Of a stretch of 64,000 nt of DNA, positions 18,658 to 27,103 are shown in pieces; position 1 is the stretch's first letter; every line of letters starts with the position of its first letter. Where the stretch lies: positions 11,918-75,917 of the forward strand of contig JBMSQB010000007.1 of the NCBI GenBank assembly GCA_049423065.1, read 5' to 3'. A model generated the notes under the pieces. The model was not told where the DNA came from. It worked only from the letters and a program-made list of their open reading frames with translations, and did not search any database. This DNA is from SYIM01 sp041182885. Its GTDB lineage: Bacteria; Pseudomonadota; Gammaproteobacteria; Burkholderiales; Burkholderiaceae_E. A program made the translations under genes and the position numbers.

Positions 18658-19542
18658 ATGCGCCGCCTTGTCCGGTTGTTCGCGCTTGCGGTGGCAGCGC
18701 TTGCAACACTCGCGTTCGTCGGAGGCTGCATGAGCCTTTTCAGCGGTCAGCGGCCTGACCATCTGGGCGCAAGCAACGGGCGGCTCCAGCCGATCGCGGC
18801 GGATCGCCCGAACTCGGTATCAAGCTTTGCCGAGACGCCTTATCACCGCATCGAGCCGCTCGCTGCCGGCCCGGAGCCTGAGCGCAGCTTCGCGCGGCTC
18901 GTGTCCCTGGTTGCGGCCGAGCCCCGGGTGCGCGTGATCGACCAGCGGCCCGGCTATCTGTATGCCGAATTCCGCAGCCGCTGGCTGGGATTCATCGACG
19001 ACGTCGAATTCCTGCTTGATCCCGCTCATGCGATCATCCACGTCCGCTCAGCCTCGCGCCTGGGTCACAGCGATCTGGGCGTGAACCGCCGGCGGATCGA
19101 ACACCTGCGTGCCCGTCTGCAGGCGGGCACTCAACCTGCACCGTCTTCTGCCACTGGCGCATCGCGCGCCTCATCCGGAGAATCTTCCATGACCACCCAC
19201 ACCACCGAATCGGGTCTGCAGTATCAGGACGTCGTCGAGGGCAGCGGCGACGAAGCCAAAAGCGGCGCCTATGTGTCCGTGCACTACACCGGCTGGCTCT
19301 ATGAAAACGGCGAGGCCGGCCGCAAGTTTGATTCCAGCAAGGACCGCAACGACCCCTTCAGCTTTCCGCTTGGCGCAGGCCATGTGATTCGCGGCTGGGA
19401 CGAGGGTGTCGCAGGCATGCGAATCGGCGGTACGCGTCGACTCATCATTCCGCCGCAGTTGGGCTATGGCGCGCGCGGTGCAGGTGGTGTCATTCCCCCC
19501 AACGCCACGCTGTTGTTTGAAGTGGAGCTCCTCGGTGTCTGA
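18658..19542 (+). CDS. DUF1499 lipoprotein fused to FKBP-type peptidyl-prolyl isomerase
   Basis: A 294-residue two-domain protein. Residues 1-24 are a lipoprotein signal ending VGGC, with lipidation expected at Cys24. Residues about 55-155 are a DUF1499 domain (YLYAEFRSRWLGFIDDVEF, RSASRLGHSDLGVNRRRIE). A Ser/Ala linker of about 20 residues leads into a complete FKBP domain (178-294; VHYTGWLYENG, GAGHVIRGWDEGVAGM, IPPQLGYGARG). DUF1499 and this short FKBP are normally separate genes. An internal ATG at 19189 preceded by GGAG could also make the FKBP alone. The reading frame is open throughout in this sequence. Confidence 0.85.
   Translation: MRRLVRLFALAVAALATLAFVGGCMSLFSGQRPDHLGASNGRLQPIAADRPNSVSSFAETPYHRIEPLAAGPEPERSFARLVSLVAAEPRVRVIDQRPGYLYAEFRSRWLGFIDDVEFLLDPAHAIIHVRSASRLGHSDLGVNRRRIEHLRARLQAGTQPAPSSATGASRASSGESSMTTHTTESGLQYQDVVEGSGDEAKSGAYVSVHYTGWLYENGEAGRKFDSSKDRNDPFSFPLGAGHVIRGWDEGVAGMRIGGTRRLIIPPQLGYGARGAGGVIPPNATLLFEVELLGV
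19189..19542 (+). other. Possible internal start giving free FKBP (117 aa)
   Basis: Within the fused gene, ATG at 19189 begins MTTHTTESGLQYQD, which is how stand-alone small FKBP proteins of proteobacteria start. A GGAG box lies 8 nt upstream. Translation from here would give a cytoplasmic isomerase from the same mRNA. Two products from one gene is inference; one alternative is that only the shorter protein and a separate DUF1499 lipoprotein exist and a stop was lost or misread between them. Confidence 0.5.
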
Positions 19543-21304
19543 AAATGCAGACCGCCCGTCGAATTTTCTTCGCGGGCTGATCGAGTCAGACCTGGCGGCA
19601 GGTCGTCATGCAGGCCGCCACTGGGCGGGCCGCCCCGGCGTTGCCGCCGAGCACCGCGCGGCCGCGCTCGACCCTGCCCGAATCCGCACCCGCTTTCCTC
19701 CTGAGCCCAACGGCTATCTGCATGTTGGGCATGCCAAATCCATCTGCCTGAATTTTGGCCTGGCGCGCGATTATGGCGGCCGATGCCACATGCGCTTTGA
19801 CGATACCAACCCCGTCAAGGAAGACCAGGAATACGTTGATTCGATCCTCGATGCGGTGCGCTGGCTGGGATTCAACTGGAATGCCGACGGCGAAAACAAT
19901 CTCTACTACGCAAGCGACTATTTCGACCAGCTGTGGGCATTTGCCGAATGGCTGGTGCAGGCTGGCCACGCCTATGTCGATTCGCAGAGCGCCGACGACA
20001 TGCGCGCCGGCCGCGGCACATTGACCGAGCCAGGGCGCAATTCGCCGTTTCGCGATCGCAGCGCCGACGAGAGCCTGCGGCTCATGCGCGAGATGAGAGA
20101 GGGCAAACACCCCGAGGGCAGTCATGTGGTGCGCGCCCGCATCGACATGGCCTCGCCCAACATGAACATGCGCGACCCTGCGCTCTACCGGATCCGCTTT
20201 GCAGAGCACCACCGCACCGGTGCCAGGTGGTGCGTCTACCCCATGTATGACTATGCGCATCCGATTTCGGATGCGCTCGAGAACATCACGCATTCGATCT
20301 GTACGCTCGAGTTCGCCGATCACCGGCCGCTCTACGACTGGTTGCTCGAGCGCCTGGCCGAGGGCGGTTTCTTCGACCAGCCGCTGCCGCAGCAGATCGA
20401 ATTCGCGCGGCTCAACCTCAGCTACGCCATCACCAGCAAGCGAAAGCTCCAGGATCTGGTGCAGCGCGGGCTGGTGACCGGCTGGGACGATCCCCGGATG
20501 CCGACCATCGTGGGGCTTCGCCGGCGTGGCTACACACCTTCATCGCTTCATCTCTTTGCCGAACGAATTGGCGTTGCCAAGTCGGACTCCTGGATCGACA
20601 TGAGCGTGCTCGAACAGGCGCTCCGGGACGACCTGGAGGCAAGCGCCGCCCGCGCGGTGGCTGTGCTGGATCCGCTCAGGCTGGTGATCGAATCCTGGCC
20701 GGAAGATCGTGAGGACGACTGCAGCGCACCGGTTCATCCGCAGCAACCCGAACGGGGCCGTCGCAGCTTCCCGTTCACGCGCGAGCTCTTCATCGAGCGC
20801 GAGGATTTCGCCGAGACACCACCCAAGGGCTTCTTCAGGCTGTTCCCTGGCAACAAGGTAAGGCTGCGCTACGGCTACGTCATTGAATGCACCGGCTTTG
20901 ACCGAGATGCGTCGGGCACCATCACCTGCGTGCGAGCCCGTCATTTCGACGATTCAAAATCGGGCACACCCGGCGCCGATCTCTACAAGGTGAAGGGCAA
21001 TATCCACTGGGTGTCGGCGAAGCACGCCCTGCGCGCACAGGTGAGGCTCTACGACCGGCTCTACCGCGACCCGCAGCCTGATGCGGGCGGCCGTGACCAC
21101 CTGCAGTCGCTGAACCCGGATTCGCTTCGCACCATTGAAGCCATGCTCGAGCCAACGCTCGCCACTGCCGCACCCGAAGAACGGTTTCAGTTCGAGCGGC
21201 ACGGCTATTTTGTGGCTGACCGCATCGAGTCGAAGCCAGGCGCACCGGTCTTCAACCGGGCGGTGGCGCTCAAAGACTCCTGGGCGAGCGGCGCGCGGGG
21301 TTAA
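19535..21304 (+). CDS. glnS: Glutamine--tRNA ligase
   Basis: A 589-residue class I synthetase. The HIGH-type motif is in PEPNGYLHVGHAKS and the KMSKS-type motif is ITSKRKL; the block FPPEPNG separates it from GluRS. The C-terminal beta-barrel anticodon domain (FPFTRELFIEREDF, GNKVRLRYGYVI) is present. I chose GTG at 19535 because GGAG lies 7 nt upstream and it gives the usual N-terminus; it overlaps the FKBP stop by 8 nt. The stop overlaps the convergent metallo-hydrolase gene. Confidence 0.97.
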   Translation: MSENADRPSNFLRGLIESDLAAGRHAGRHWAGRPGVAAEHRAAALDPARIRTRFPPEPNGYLHVGHAKSICLNFGLARDYGGRCHMRFDDTNPVKEDQEYVDSILDAVRWLGFNWNADGENNLYYASDYFDQLWAFAEWLVQAGHAYVDSQSADDMRAGRGTLTEPGRNSPFRDRSADESLRLMREMREGKHPEGSHVVRARIDMASPNMNMRDPALYRIRFAEHHRTGARWCVYPMYDYAHPISDALENITHSICTLEFADHRPLYDWLLERLAEGGFFDQPLPQQIEFARLNLSYAITSKRKLQDLVQRGLVTGWDDPRMPTIVGLRRRGYTPSSLHLFAERIGVAKSDSWIDMSVLEQALRDDLEASAARAVAVLDPLRLVIESWPEDREDDCSAPVHPQQPERGRRSFPFTRELFIEREDFAETPPKGFFRLFPGNKVRLRYGYVIECTGFDRDASGTITCVRARHFDDSKSGTPGADLYKVKGNIHWVSAKHALRAQVRLYDRLYRDPQPDAGGRDHLQSLNPDSLRTIEAMLEPTLATAAPEERFQFERHGYFVADRIESKPGAPVFNRAVALKDSWASGARG

Positions 21305-21954
21305 CGGCGCAGCACCGAATCGGCAACGAACGGATTGTGTTGCCGTTCATCGCCGAAGGTGGACATGGGTCCATGACCCGGCACGAAGGCCACGTCATTG
21401 CCGAGCGGCCAGAGCCTGCCTGTGATCGACCGGATCAGCGTTTCATAGTTGCCGCGCGGAAAATCGGTGCGGCCGATTGAGCCCTGAAACAGCACATCAC
21501 CCACGATCGCAAGCCGACTGGGCGCGTGAAAGAAGATGACGTGTCCGGGGGTGTGCCCCGGGCAGTGCCGCACCTCGAGCGTCTGCTCGCCGAAGGTCAC
21601 CGTATCACCATCGGCAAGCCAGCGATCAGGTTCGAAGGCCTCGAGCCGCGCAAACCCGAAACGCGCCCCCTGTTCCGGCAACTGATCGATCCAGAAACGG
21701 TCATCCGGGTGCGGCCCCTCGAGCGGAACCTGATGGCTGCGCGCAAATTGGGCGGACTGCCCGCAGTGGTCGATGTGGCCGTGGGTGAGGAATACCTTTT
21801 CGAGCGTGGCCCCTTCGGAGGCGAGTGCCTGTTCGACGCGGTCGAGGTCACCACCCGGATCAACTGCGGCGGCAAGTCGTGTGCGCTCGCAGATCAGCAC
21901 CGAACAGTTCTGCTCGAAGGGGGTGACCGGAACGATCAGCAGTTTCAGGGACAT
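21301..21954 (-). CDS. MBL-fold metallo-hydrolase (glyoxalase II-like, YcbL type)
   Basis: A 217-residue metallo-beta-lactamase-fold hydrolase. The metal motif THGHIDHCG is near residues 57-65, with further ligands in CPGHTPGH and in the GDVLFQGSIGRTDFP block. The short length and the GSIGRTDFP signature place it with YcbL-like type II glyoxalases rather than full GloB. The established reaction for this group is hydrolysis of glutathione thioesters. It ends tail-to-tail with glnS with a 4 nt overlap. Confidence 0.9.
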   Translation of the reverse strand: MSLKLLIVPVTPFEQNCSVLICERTRLAAAVDPGGDLDRVEQALASEGATLEKVFLTHGHIDHCGQSAQFARSHQVPLEGPHPDDRFWIDQLPEQGARFGFARLEAFEPDRWLADGDTVTFGEQTLEVRHCPGHTPGHVIFFHAPSRLAIVGDVLFQGSIGRTDFPRGNYETLIRSITGRLWPLGNDVAFVPGHGPMSTFGDERQHNPFVADSVLRR

Positions 21955-21963
21955 GAACAGGGC

Positions 21964-22362
21964 TCAGTCGCGTGGCGCGGTGGGATGGTTGGGCTGCCAG
22001 GCATTCTGACGCAGAAGTTCGAACGGCACGATCCGAAGCGCGTTCTCATGGGTGGCCTCAAGCACCACGGGCGGGGCGACCCCGGCCACGCAGGCCTCGA
22101 GCCAGCGGCTTGCGCACAGGCACCAGCGGTCACCCGGCTTGAGGCCGGCAAAGCGCCACTGGGGGCGGGGCGTCACCAGATCATTGCCGCGCAGCAGGGA
22201 GAAATCGAGAAACTCGCGCGTCACGCGCGCGCAAACCGTGTGACTGCCGGCATCTTCCGGCCCGGTCTCACAACATCCGGTTCGCATGAAACCGGTGAGA
22301 GGGTCGAACGAGCAGGCCTGTAACGGGCTGCCAAGCACATTCAACGGACGGTCGGTGGTCAC
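21964..22362 (-). CDS. DUF2237 family protein
   Basis: A 132-residue protein matching DUF2237: NVLGSPLQACSFDPLTGFMRTGCC at the start, then GSHTVCARVTREFL, GNDLVTP, FAGLKPGDRWCLC and APPVVLEATHE. The conserved cysteines and the W-C-L-C block suggest a metal-bound or structural role, but no function is established. GTG at 22362 follows an AAGGA box at 6 nt, so I prefer it to an earlier ATG. It is upstream of the metallo-hydrolase gene by 9 nt and probably shares its mRNA. Confidence 0.88.
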   Translation of the reverse strand: MTTDRPLNVLGSPLQACSFDPLTGFMRTGCCETGPEDAGSHTVCARVTREFLDFSLLRGNDLVTPRPQWRFAGLKPGDRWCLCASRWLEACVAGVAPPVVLEATHENALRIVPFELLRQNAWQPNHPTAPRD

Positions 22363-22515
22363 GGCGCTTCCTTCGTTGTTGCGCCGGTATTGTCGCATCG
22401 AGAATGGACCCGGTACCAGCCGATTTCCCTTTGTCTTCTGAGCCTGATCGAAGATCGCACCAGTGCTGACTTGAAGTCGCGCCCGCGCATGGTGAACGTG
22501 ACGCCCGCGCTTATC

Positions 22516-23550
22516 ATGACGGGGCCGTTCCCTTCGCCCCTTGCCATGCTTTCACCCTCGGACCTTCCTGACCTGCTCGGCGCGCCACCACCGCGCCGGG
22601 GTGAGCCCGCCCCCTGCGCGGTCCGATTGACCCGGCCGCCAGTGCTGGCGCCCTTTGACGCCCGCCTGTTTCTCGGCACCTCCTCCTGGTCATTCCCTGG
22701 GTGGGAGGGGCTGATCTACGAGCAGGCGCTGCCCGAGTCGAAGCTCTCACGCCAGGGGCTGACCGCCTACTCGCAACATCCGCTGCTGAACGCGGTGGGA
22801 ATCGACCGCGGCTTTTACTCGCCGATGAGCCGCGCCCAGTTCGAGCAATACGCGTCGCAGGTACCCGCTTCGTTCCGATTCCTCGTGAAGGCGCCGCAAC
22901 TCATCACCGACGCCACCATTCGCGACGAATCGGGCCGGCCGGGCGCCCTCAACCCTCACCACCTCGATGCCGCTGCCGCGATCACCCATTTTGTCGAGCC
23001 CTGCCTCGAGGGTCTGGGCGGAAAGGCGGGCGTGCTGGTGTTCCAGGTCTCGCCCCTGCCGCGGGGCTGGCTCGCCGACACCCCTGGCTGGATCGCACGG
23101 CTGGGCGCTTTTCTGTCGCAACTCCCGACGGGCCCCTGTTATGCGGTCGAGTTGCGCGATCCGGCGCTGGTCACGCCGCGGTTGATGCGAACCCTGGCCG
23201 ACACCGGGGTTCACTACTGCGTGAGCCTGCACGACCGGATGCCGCCCATCGACCGGCAGCTACGCGCACTCGACGCGCTCGATGCCATGGCGCCTGGCCC
23301 CCTGATCGTGCGCTGGAACCTGCATCAGGGACTCCGCTACAACGCAGCGCGCGAGCAGTACGCACCGTTCAACCGGCTGATCGATGAAGATCTGCCCACG
23401 CGCAGCCTCCTTGCCGCGCGGGCAGCAGCCACCCTTCGCGCTGGACGCACTGTGACCGTGATTGCCAACAACAAGGCCGAGGGCAGCGCACCGCTCACGC
23501 TTGACCGGCTGGCGCAGGCGATCGCAGAAGCAACGGCCGCGCAGACGTGA
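22516..23550 (+). CDS. DUF72 (YecE-like) family protein
   Basis: A TIM-barrel protein of the DUF72 family, about 344 residues from the ATG at 22516. Hallmarks are FLGTSSWSFPGWEGLIY, FRFLVKAPQ, CYAVELRDPAL and VIANNKAEGSAP. Family function is unknown; a role in nucleic acid or base chemistry has been suggested from structure only. Starts at 22489 and 22546 are equally possible since none has a clear ribosome site. It meets msrA tail to tail with no spare base. Confidence 0.85.
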   Translation: MTGPFPSPLAMLSPSDLPDLLGAPPPRRGEPAPCAVRLTRPPVLAPFDARLFLGTSSWSFPGWEGLIYEQALPESKLSRQGLTAYSQHPLLNAVGIDRGFYSPMSRAQFEQYASQVPASFRFLVKAPQLITDATIRDESGRPGALNPHHLDAAAAITHFVEPCLEGLGGKAGVLVFQVSPLPRGWLADTPGWIARLGAFLSQLPTGPCYAVELRDPALVTPRLMRTLADTGVHYCVSLHDRMPPIDRQLRALDALDAMAPGPLIVRWNLHQGLRYNAAREQYAPFNRLIDEDLPTRSLLAARAAATLRAGRTVTVIANNKAEGSAPLTLDRLAQAIAEATAAQT

Positions 23551-24087
23551 TCAGCTTCGCGCAAAGCGCGAGCCGAAGCTTTTCCGGTATTTGGCCACCT
23601 TGGGTGCCACCACCATCCTGCAATAGCCCTGCCAGGGATTGCGCTCGAAATAACGCTGGTGATAGGCCTCGGCCGGGAAGTAGTTCGAAAGCGGCGTGAC
23701 TTCCGTGACGATGGGGTCATCAAACACGCGGTTGCGTGTGAGTGTGTCGATCACGGCCTGCGCATCGGCTCGCTGACCCTCATCCATCGTGAAAATCGCC
23801 GACCGGTATTGCGGCCCCACATCATTGCCCTGCTGGTTGGGCGTGGTCGGGTCGTGAATCACAAAGAAGATTTCAAGCAGCTCGCGAAAGCTGATCTGGG
23901 CATCGTCGAATTCGATTCGAACCACTTCGGCATGACCGGTGTTGCCGTCGCAGATCTGCTCATAGGTCGGCGACTGAACATGGCCTCCACAGTAGCCCGA
24001 CTCGACCGCCGTGACGCCCTTCACCTCGAGGAAAACCGCCTCGGTACACCAGAAACAGCCCCCGCCAAACACCGCCTGTCGCATCAT
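23551..24087 (-). CDS. msrA: Peptide-methionine (S)-S-oxide reductase
   Basis: A 178-residue MsrA. The catalytic cysteine is in GGGCFWCTEAVF (Cys11), with the EVKGV, SGYCGGH and NQQGNDVGPQYRS blocks of the family. It reduces methionine-S-sulfoxide in proteins using thioredoxin. ATG at 24087 lies 8 nt after GAGG; a second ATG follows at once. The longer frame upstream is poor in family character and is not used. It starts 10 nt after the stop of the flavin monooxygenase gene on the same strand. Confidence 0.96.
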   Translation of the reverse strand: MMRQAVFGGGCFWCTEAVFLEVKGVTAVESGYCGGHVQSPTYEQICDGNTGHAEVVRIEFDDAQISFRELLEIFFVIHDPTTPNQQGNDVGPQYRSAIFTMDEGQRADAQAVIDTLTRNRVFDDPIVTEVTPLSNYFPAEAYHQRYFERNPWQGYCRMVVAPKVAKYRKSFGSRFARS

Positions 24088-24097
24088 TTTGTTTGCC

Positions 24098-26491
24098 TCA
24101 CCTGGCCTGCGCGCCGCGCGCGCGCCTGGCATCCGGCCGGCCACGCGCGAGCGTGCTGTGCAGCTGGCTTGCGCCAGTGTGGTATTGAAGCGGCCACGAC
24201 ACGCCGCGGTAATCCTGCTCGGCTGCAGCACGCAGTGTGAAATACGGATCGGCAAGATGCGGCCGGGCGAGCGCCACCAGATCGGCGCGCCCCGACAAGA
24301 GCAGCGTGTTCACCTGATCGCCCGAGGTGATCGCGCCGACCGCCATGGTGGGCATGCCCACTTCCAGACGGATCTGCTCGGAGAAGCCCGCCTGATACAT
24401 GCGGCCATAGACCGGGCGCGCAGCCGGATCGGTCTGGCCGGTGGACACATCCATCAGATCGCAACCTGCCGATTTGAGTGCGCGCGCCACCTGAACCGAA
24501 TCGGCAGCGGTCTGGCCGCCCTCGATCCAGTCGGTTGCAGAGATGCGAACGCTGATCGGGCGCTCGCGCGGCCAGGCGGCGCGAACCGCCTCGAACACCT
24601 CGAGCGGAAACCGCATGCGGTTCCTGAGCGAGCCACCGTAGCGATCGGTCCGGCGATTGGTAATCGGCGAGAGAAAACTTGCAAGCAGGTAGCCGTGCGC
24701 CATGTGCACTTCGATCATGTCGAAGTCGGTCTCGACCGTGAGCGTCGTGGCGCGCACAAACTGCGCGATCACTTCGTCCATATCGGCACGATTCATTTCG
24801 CGCGGCACCTGATTCACGCCGTCGCGGTAGGGAATCGGCGAGGGCGCAATGAGCGGCCAGTTGCGGTGGGTGTCGGCAAGCGGCATGTCCATCGCTTCCC
24901 AGCCCACCTGGGTGGAGCCCTTCCTGCCCGCGTGACCCAGCTGCATGCAGAGCTTCGATGCCGTGTTCGCATGCACGAAATCGGCGATGCGTCTGAAGCC
25001 CTGTGCCTGCTCGCGGTTCCAGAGCCCGGTGCACCCGGGCGTGATGCGGCCCTCGGGCGACACGCAGGTCATTTCAACAAACACCAGGCCGGCGCCTCCT
25101 TGAGCGCGCGAACCGTAGTGAACCAGATGCCAGTCGTTGGGCACGCCGTCGACGGCCGAGTACTGCGCCATGGGCGACACCACCACCCGGTTGGGCAGCC
25201 ACAGATCACGCAACCGGAATGGCGCGAACATGGGCGGCGCGTCGAGCCATGCGGGCGCGTCGGTGCGCTTGCCCGTCACCGGGTCGGTGCCGGTCTGGGG
25301 AATGCGCAGGCGCTTGGCCTCGTTGCGATTCCACCAGCGGGTGGCATCGGCCACCAGCGCGGCGTCGCGCATTTTGAGGTTGTCGTAGGTGATTTGTTTG
25401 CTTCGCGTGAGAAGCGATACGTTGAACTGCACCGGATCCATCTTCCAGAACCGTGCCACGTTCTCGAAGAACACCAGCGACACATTGGCCGAGTGCTGGA
25501 TGCGGCTTGCCTCCTGGCTGCGCACTTCCTGGTAGGCGGCCAGCGCGTTGTCGATCGCCTGCGGCGTGGCCACTGTCGCACCCGCACCGAATTTCGACAA
25601 CAGCGCCCCGTGCAGCGTAATGGCGTCTTCCAGCGCGAGCTTGGTGCCCGAGCCAATCGAGAAATGCGCAGTGTGGGCAGCGTCGCCCAGCAGCACAAAG
25701 GGAATCCCGTTCAGCCGATTCCACCAGGTGCGGCAGTTGATGGTGGGAAACTGCCGCCAGTGCGAGCGGTTGGAGAGCAGGCGCGCACCCTTCAGATCAT
25801 CGGCGAACACTTTTTCAACCAGCGCCACCGTTGCGGCCTCATCGGTGATGCTGAGCCCCGAGGCGAGCCAGGCGGCATCGGTGGTTTCAATCACGATGGT
25901 GGATTCACCCTCGGTGTACTGATAGGCGTGCATCGCCCAGACGCCGCCCGCATGCTCGCGAAAGCTGTAATAGAACCCTGGCAGATTCATCTTCGCGCCC
26001 AGCCAGACGAAACGATTGGTGCGCTGGTCAACCATTGGCCCGAATGCATCGCGCCAGCCCTCGCGAATGGCGCTGTTGATGCCGTCAGCTGCGAGCACCA
26101 GGTCGGCGCCGCGATGTGACTCGAGCCCTTCATCGTCAGTTTGATAGCGAACGGGAATGCCCAGCTGCGCGGCGCGCCGCTGCAGGATCTCGAGGAGCGT
26201 GAGACGGCGGATGCCTGAAAAGCCGTGGCCCGACGACTTCATCACCCGGCCCTGGTACTGCACGAAGATGTCGTCCCAATAGGCGAAGTTGGCCGCGATG
26301 TCGGCATGGCTCTCCGGATCCGCCGCACGCAGGTTGCCCAGCGTTTCGTCCGACAGCACGATGCCAAAACCGAAGGTGTCGTCGGCACGATTCCGCTCCA
26401 CCACCTCGATCTGCGCGTCGGAGAACGATTTCTTAAGCAGGATTGCCGAATAGAGCCCGGCGGGGCCGCCGCCAATCACGTCAATTCGCAT
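24098..26491 (-). CDS. Fused flavin monooxygenase / FMN oxidoreductase acting on aryl-CoA (salicylyl-CoA or 2-aminobenzoyl-CoA type)
   Basis: A 797-residue fusion. Residues 1 to about 390 form a class A FAD monooxygenase: GGGPAGL at 7-13, and LLGDAAHTAHFSIGSGTKLALED near 265-287. Residues about 415-770 form an old-yellow-enzyme-type FMN domain: LWLPNRVVVSPMAQY, QLGHAGRKGS, then VEVH-like IEVHMAHGYLLASFLSP and RYGGSLRNRMRF. This layout is known from 2-aminobenzoyl-CoA monooxygenase/reductase and from enzymes annotated as bifunctional salicylyl-CoA 5-hydroxylase/oxidoreductase. It hydroxylates, and may also reduce, the ring of a CoA-bound aromatic acid. Neighbours (RidA-like, glutaryl-CoA dehydrogenase-like) fit CoA-ester degradation; no CoA ligase is nearby. 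Confidence 0.88.
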   Translation of the reverse strand: MRIDVIGGGPAGLYSAILLKKSFSDAQIEVVERNRADDTFGFGIVLSDETLGNLRAADPESHADIAANFAYWDDIFVQYQGRVMKSSGHGFSGIRRLTLLEILQRRAAQLGIPVRYQTDDEGLESHRGADLVLAADGINSAIREGWRDAFGPMVDQRTNRFVWLGAKMNLPGFYYSFREHAGGVWAMHAYQYTEGESTIVIETTDAAWLASGLSITDEAATVALVEKVFADDLKGARLLSNRSHWRQFPTINCRTWWNRLNGIPFVLLGDAAHTAHFSIGSGTKLALEDAITLHGALLSKFGAGATVATPQAIDNALAAYQEVRSQEASRIQHSANVSLVFFENVARFWKMDPVQFNVSLLTRSKQITYDNLKMRDAALVADATRWWNRNEAKRLRIPQTGTDPVTGKRTDAPAWLDAPPMFAPFRLRDLWLPNRVVVSPMAQYSAVDGVPNDWHLVHYGSRAQGGAGLVFVEMTCVSPEGRITPGCTGLWNREQAQGFRRIADFVHANTASKLCMQLGHAGRKGSTQVGWEAMDMPLADTHRNWPLIAPSPIPYRDGVNQVPREMNRADMDEVIAQFVRATTLTVETDFDMIEVHMAHGYLLASFLSPITNRRTDRYGGSLRNRMRFPLEVFEAVRAAWPRERPISVRISATDWIEGGQTAADSVQVARALKSAGCDLMDVSTGQTDPAARPVYGRMYQAGFSEQIRLEVGMPTMAVGAITSGDQVNTLLLSGRADLVALARPHLADPYFTLRAAAEQDYRGVSWPLQYHTGASQLHSTLARGRPDARRARGAQAR

Positions 26492-26553
26492 GGATGTCCT
26501 CGGGTCGGGAGCTGGCCGCGGGGCAGTCAGGGCCGGGGCGCGGCGGTTCCGGC

Positions 26554-26582
26554 TTGTCCGGAATTTGCTTTAAGTCTAAAGT
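26554..26582 (+). promoter_or_regulatory. Candidate promoter with overlapping inverted repeat in divergent region
   Basis: On the plus strand TTGTCC (26554-26559) and TAAAGT (26577-26582) are 17 bp apart. An inverted repeat, CTTTA-N4-TAAAG (26568-26581), overlaps the -10 box and could be an operator. The region lies between the monooxygenase gene (minus) and the RidA-like gene (plus), where a local regulator would be expected to act, though no regulator gene is adjacent. Confidence 0.35.
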
Positions 26583-26643
26583 ATTTCGTCTGATCCCGGT
26601 CAAATTCCCATCACTCTCACGCGCTTTGCGCCCGAGGCTTTCG

Positions 26644-27054
26644 ATGCAGATTCTTCAACCGCCCGACTGGGCGCGTCCGCGCGGCTATTCAAACGGAATC
26701 GCCGCGCGCGGCACGCTGGTCTCCATCGCCGGCCAGATCGGCTGGGATGCGCAGTGCCGCTTTGCGGACGGCGGCTTTGTCGGCCAGTGCCGGCAGGCCA
26801 TCGCCAACATCCTGGAGGTGCTCGCGCAGGCGGGCGGACGCCCCGAGCACATCGTTCGCATGACCTGGTATGTCACCGACAAGGCGGAATACCTGGCTGC
26901 CGGCAAGGCGCTGGGCGATGCCTACAAATCGCTCATGCGGACCCCAGACGGGCGGGTGCATTACCCCGTCATGACTGCGGTGCAGGTGGTGGCACTGATC
27001 GAAGACCTGGCCAAGGTCGAGATCGAAGCCACTGCAGTGATCCCGGATGCCTGA
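26644..27054 (+). CDS. RidA/YjgF family protein lacking the catalytic arginine
   Basis: A 136-residue Rid-family protein (MQILQPPDWARPRGYSNGI, SIAGQIGWD, VRMTWYVTDKAEYL, KVEIEATAV). In canonical RidA an arginine in the PARSCVEV block hydrolyses enamines and imines; here the aligned block is PVMTAVQV, with Met in place of Arg. So it is probably one of the Rid subgroups without the classic deaminase residue. Placed opposite an aryl-CoA monooxygenase and before a glutaryl-CoA dehydrogenase-like gene, it is likely a pathway protein, but its reaction is not known. Confidence 0.88.
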   Translation: MQILQPPDWARPRGYSNGIAARGTLVSIAGQIGWDAQCRFADGGFVGQCRQAIANILEVLAQAGGRPEHIVRMTWYVTDKAEYLAAGKALGDAYKSLMRTPDGRVHYPVMTAVQVVALIEDLAKVEIEATAVIPDA

Positions 27055-27103
27055 CGGGCTCTTTGCCCGCAACGATAGAATCGCGCCTTTCCAAGGAGTT
27101 CCG

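Noticed and set aside
24011..26119. A 702-codon plus-strand frame opposite msrA and the flavin fusion
   Set aside because: Shadow frame; no known domain in the translation and it crosses two genes.
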